Shown one piece after another: positions 61,815 through 64,000 of a stretch of 64,000 nucleotides of DNA. Origin of the DNA: Enterobacter sp. R4-368 (GTDB lineage: Bacteria > Pseudomonadota > Gammaproteobacteria > Enterobacterales > Enterobacteriaceae); contig NC_021500.1 in NCBI RefSeq assembly GCF_000410515.1, positions 930,001-994,000 of the forward strand. The letters are read 5' to 3'. Made by a program: the position numbers and the translations under genes. How positions within the stretch are numbered: the stretch's first letter is position 1; each line of letters opens with the position of its first letter. Under the pieces are notes generated by a model. That model made no database searches. It was given only the letters and a program-made list of their open reading frames with translations, and was not told the origin of the DNA.

Positions 61815-62987
61815 TTACGTCGTTTTAAAGGAAAAATAGTTTTTAAGCTGCGGCGTCAGACGCGCCAGTTCAGCAACATCATCAAATTCGGCGAATACCA
61901 ACCCTGCCCTGTCACGCGGCGCGGGCTCCAGCCGATCGCCTGGCAATTTCAGCGGAATAGTTTCGATAATGCGTGCTGCCAGCGGCGCAAAAAGGTAGCC
62001 GGTAAAATGGGTATCGACATCGCTGGAAATAGTGTGCCGCGCTATAGCGCGAAGATGCGCAGGTCGCCGCGCTGAAAACGCCGTGGCGTGCTGGCAACCC
62101 AGGAACGGGGCAACAAACTCGCTGGAGTAATCAACACCGGTTGAAAGCTCAATCAAACGGGAATAGAGATCGCCCGGGCAGCGCCGGGTAAGTTCGATAA
62201 GCCAGAAATCATCGTCATTGGCTATAAACTGGGTGTGCAGCAAACCGTCGACCAGTTGAAGCTGGCGCACCAGGGTTTGCATACATTCGCTAACGCGATC
62301 TCGCATGCTTTCCGTCAGGGAAAGACTCAAGCTGCTACTGTTGACCTGCCAGGGGTAGACGGTGCAGAACTCATCGACGAAAAATTCGCAGACAATCTCC
62401 CCGCCACGGATAAACGCAGAGTGGCTGTACAGCGCGCCCTGGCAAAAGGTTTCAATCACGCACTCGCCGTTTTGCGAAGCGCTACGGGCTTTTGCCACCG
62501 CATCGTCAAGTTCTGCGGCCTGCTGCACCAGCGTAATCCCGATGCCGCTATAAGCATCAATCGGTTTTACCAGCAACGGAAACGGGAGATGGCGCGCATC
62601 TTCAGCACGTCTTACCGCACGCGGTATTGGATAGCCCTGTTGCTCTGCCCAGGCGCGGAAGCGATCTTTAAGAAAAAGCGTGTCGCTGACATCCGGCGAG
62701 TCAAAGCCAGGCAAGCCCAGTTCGGCGGCAACGCGGCTCCCCGTCAGGTACGAGACATCGGTCACGCCAGGCGTAATGGCCGCAATATTGTGTTCGCGGG
62801 CAATCGCTAACACCGCATCGCGGTCGGCATAATTCTGGGCTTTGGCAATATCCGCCGATTTCATTCCCGCATCGTGCGGCTTACCGCTACACACCAGCGT
62901 GGTAAAGCCCGCCGTTTTGATCGCCCGTTGTAAAGGCAACGAGGCAAATCCCGCATCGAGGATCATCGCAGTGCGCATAGCCGTCAT
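61815..62987 (-). CDS. ATP-grasp domain ligase
   Basis: A 390-residue ATP-grasp protein. It has the pre-grasp Rossmann part at residues 1-100, the ATP-binding strand FPLLVKPIDAYSGIGITLV, and Mg-binding WLIELTRRCPGDLYSRLIE near residue 265. The family joins carboxylates to amines or other groups through acyl-phosphates. It starts inside the aminotransferase stop codon (ATGA), suggesting they act in sequence: it may attach an acyl or amino-acid group to the amino sugar made by the aminotransferase. That is inference. Confidence 0.85.
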   Translation of the reverse strand: MTAMRTAMILDAGFASLPLQRAIKTAGFTTLVCSGKPHDAGMKSADIAKAQNYADRDAVLAIAREHNIAAITPGVTDVSYLTGSRVAAELGLPGFDSPDVSDTLFLKDRFRAWAEQQGYPIPRAVRRAEDARHLPFPLLVKPIDAYSGIGITLVQQAAELDDAVAKARSASQNGECVIETFCQGALYSHSAFIRGGEIVCEFFVDEFCTVYPWQVNSSSLSLSLTESMRDRVSECMQTLVRQLQLVDGLLHTQFIANDDDFWLIELTRRCPGDLYSRLIELSTGVDYSSEFVAPFLGCQHATAFSARRPAHLRAIARHTISSDVDTHFTGYLFAPLAARIIETIPLKLPGDRLEPAPRDRAGLVFAEFDDVAELARLTPQLKNYFSFKTT

Positions 62988-64000
62988 GCACCCTCCAGCG
63001 AAATCACCGCCGCACCGGGTGTCACGGTTGCGGCGACACCGCGAATGATGTCAGTGATACGCTGTTGATCTTCGCGCGCCAGCCCCGGATAAATCGGTAA
63101 GCACAGCACTTTGTCAGCGATAGCATTTGCGCACGGCAAATTCTCTTTCTGCGAGGAAGCAAACCCGCGATACATACTGAAAGAGCTAATCAGCGGGTAG
63201 AAATAGCGACGCGTTAAAATGCCGGCATTTTTCAGCACGTCATAAAGCGAATCGCGATCGATGCCGAACTCCGGTTCAATCAAAACCGGGAAGTAAGCAT
63301 GGTTCCAGGTCACATCAGCAGGCACATCCAGCAGACGAACGCCGTCGATCCCCTGCAATAATTCCACATAATGCTGGTAAAGCGCCTGGCGATCGGCCAG
63401 TGCCTGATCGATATGTTTAAGCTGTAGCAAGCCAAATGCCGCTTCAACTTCGTTCATTTTGGCATTGATACCAGGCGCAACAACGCGCGTTTCCCCGGCA
63501 AAACCGAAGTTTTTCAAATAATCGATACGCTGCTTGGTCCGCGCATCGTGGCAAATAATCGCGCCGCCTTCGAAGGTGTTAAACACTTTCGTTGCGTGGA
63601 AACTCAGCACCGACAAATCCCCGTGATTCAAAATACTGACGCCATTTTTCTTCACGCCAAACGCGTGCGCCGCGTCATAAATCACTTTCAGGCCGTAGAT
63701 ATCCGCGACCTGCTGGATTTTGTCCACATCGCAGGGAATGCCGTAGCAGTGAACCGGCATAATCGCCGTGGTCTGCGGGGTGATCAGCTCTTCGACACGC
63801 TCAGGATTGATATTGTAAGTTTGCGGATCGATGTCGGCGAAAACCGGCGTCAGGCCATTCCATAACAGGGTATGGGAGGTGGCAACAAAGGAGTACGGCG
63901 TGGTAATGACCTCGCCGGTAACGCGGAGCGCCTGCAGTGCGGTGAGCAGCGCCAGCGTGCCGTTTGCGAACAGGCAGACATGTTTCACGCCAAGGTAACT
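62984..64000 (-). CDS. DegT/DnrJ/EryC1/StrS sugar aminotransferase (VioA-like), N-terminus beyond window
   Basis: A PLP-dependent nucleotide-sugar aminotransferase of at least 338 residues; the open frame runs past position 64000, and the first Met inside (63988) lies within the conserved FANGTLALLTALQAL segment, so the true start is outside. The PLP lysine is in SFHATKVFNTFEGGAI. HATK-FNT-EGG resembles VioA, which makes dTDP-4-amino-4,6-dideoxyglucose (viosamine), a flagellin sugar in Pseudomonas syringae. Substrate is inferred. Confidence 0.85.
   Translation of the reverse strand, partial: SYLGVKHVCLFANGTLALLTALQALRVTGEVITTPYSFVATSHTLLWNGLTPVFADIDPQTYNINPERVEELITPQTTAIMPVHCYGIPCDVDKIQQVADIYGLKVIYDAAHAFGVKKNGVSILNHGDLSVLSFHATKVFNTFEGGAIICHDARTKQRIDYLKNFGFAGETRVVAPGINAKMNEVEAAFGLLQLKHIDQALADRQALYQHYVELLQGIDGVRLLDVPADVTWNHAYFPVLIEPEFGIDRDSLYDVLKNAGILTRRYFYPLISSFSMYRGFASSQKENLPCANAIADKVLCLPIYPGLAREDQQRITDIIRGVAATVTPGAAVISLEGA

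Overview
This window is an enterobacterial chromosome segment of the Enterobacter/Kosakonia type. Gene order largely follows the E. coli flh-mot-che to fli region (nudB-aspS-yecDEN-cmoAB-cutC-yecM-argS, flhEAB, che genes, motBA, flhCD, uspC, otsAB, araHGF, yecJ, azuC, yecR, ftnA, yecH, tyrP, leuZ-cysT-glyW, pgsA, uvrC, uvrY, yecF, sdiA, tcyN-tcyL-dcyD-tcyJ, fliZ-fliA). Protein lengths and motifs fit Enterobacteriaceae. Several blocks are not part of the E. coli K-12 order as I recall it, so it is not E. coli; the genus is an inference.

Region by region: (1) 1-9316 is housekeeping: tRNA synthetases, tRNA wobble-U modification (CmoA/CmoB) and small conserved proteins. (2) 9378-12357 is a pectin-related pair, a GH105 unsaturated rhamnogalacturonyl hydrolase and a sugar:cation symporter, with a KdgR-like operator upstream. 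(3) 12395-34597 is the flagellar/chemotaxis cluster flhBAE, tar-tap-cheRBYZ, motAB-cheAW and flhDC. It has two insertions, each at a junction between transcription units: a CPBP-family membrane protease gene between flhB and cheZ, and a five-gene chaperone-usher pilus operon of the spore-coat-U (Csu) type between cheW and tar. The tar FliA promoter (TAAA, 15 bases, GCCGATAA) is intact next to tar, and a strong hairpin closes cheW, so the pilus operon sits between two motility operons without breaking either. (4) 34598-42101 holds the long flhDC control region with a CRP site and leader hairpins, uspC, the trehalose genes otsBA and the arabinose transporter araFGH. (5) 42102-49020 has a DJ-1-family gene where ftnB stands in E. 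coli, yecJ, the 27-codon azuC gene and its RNA, an MdtD-like exporter, an RpiB/LacAB isomerase, yecR, Fur-box-controlled ftnA, yecH, a probable gene remnant and tyrP with TyrR boxes. (6) 49368-58013 has three tRNAs, pgsA, uvrC, uvrY, yecF, sdiA and the cystine/D-cysteine transport operon. (7) 58097-64000 has fliZ and fliA, then a block of FkbM methyltransferase, Gfo/Idh/MocA oxidoreductase, ATP-grasp ligase and DegT-type sugar aminotransferase where fliC would be expected. This is most likely a flagellin-glycosylation island; the last gene runs off the window.

The window therefore combines flagellar assembly and chemotaxis, their master regulators (FlhDC, FliA, FliZ), an adhesive pilus and a probable flagellin-decorating pathway. 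Shared cues visible in the DNA are CRP (flhDC, pilus operon and azuC all carry good CRP sites) and FliA (tar and fliA promoters).
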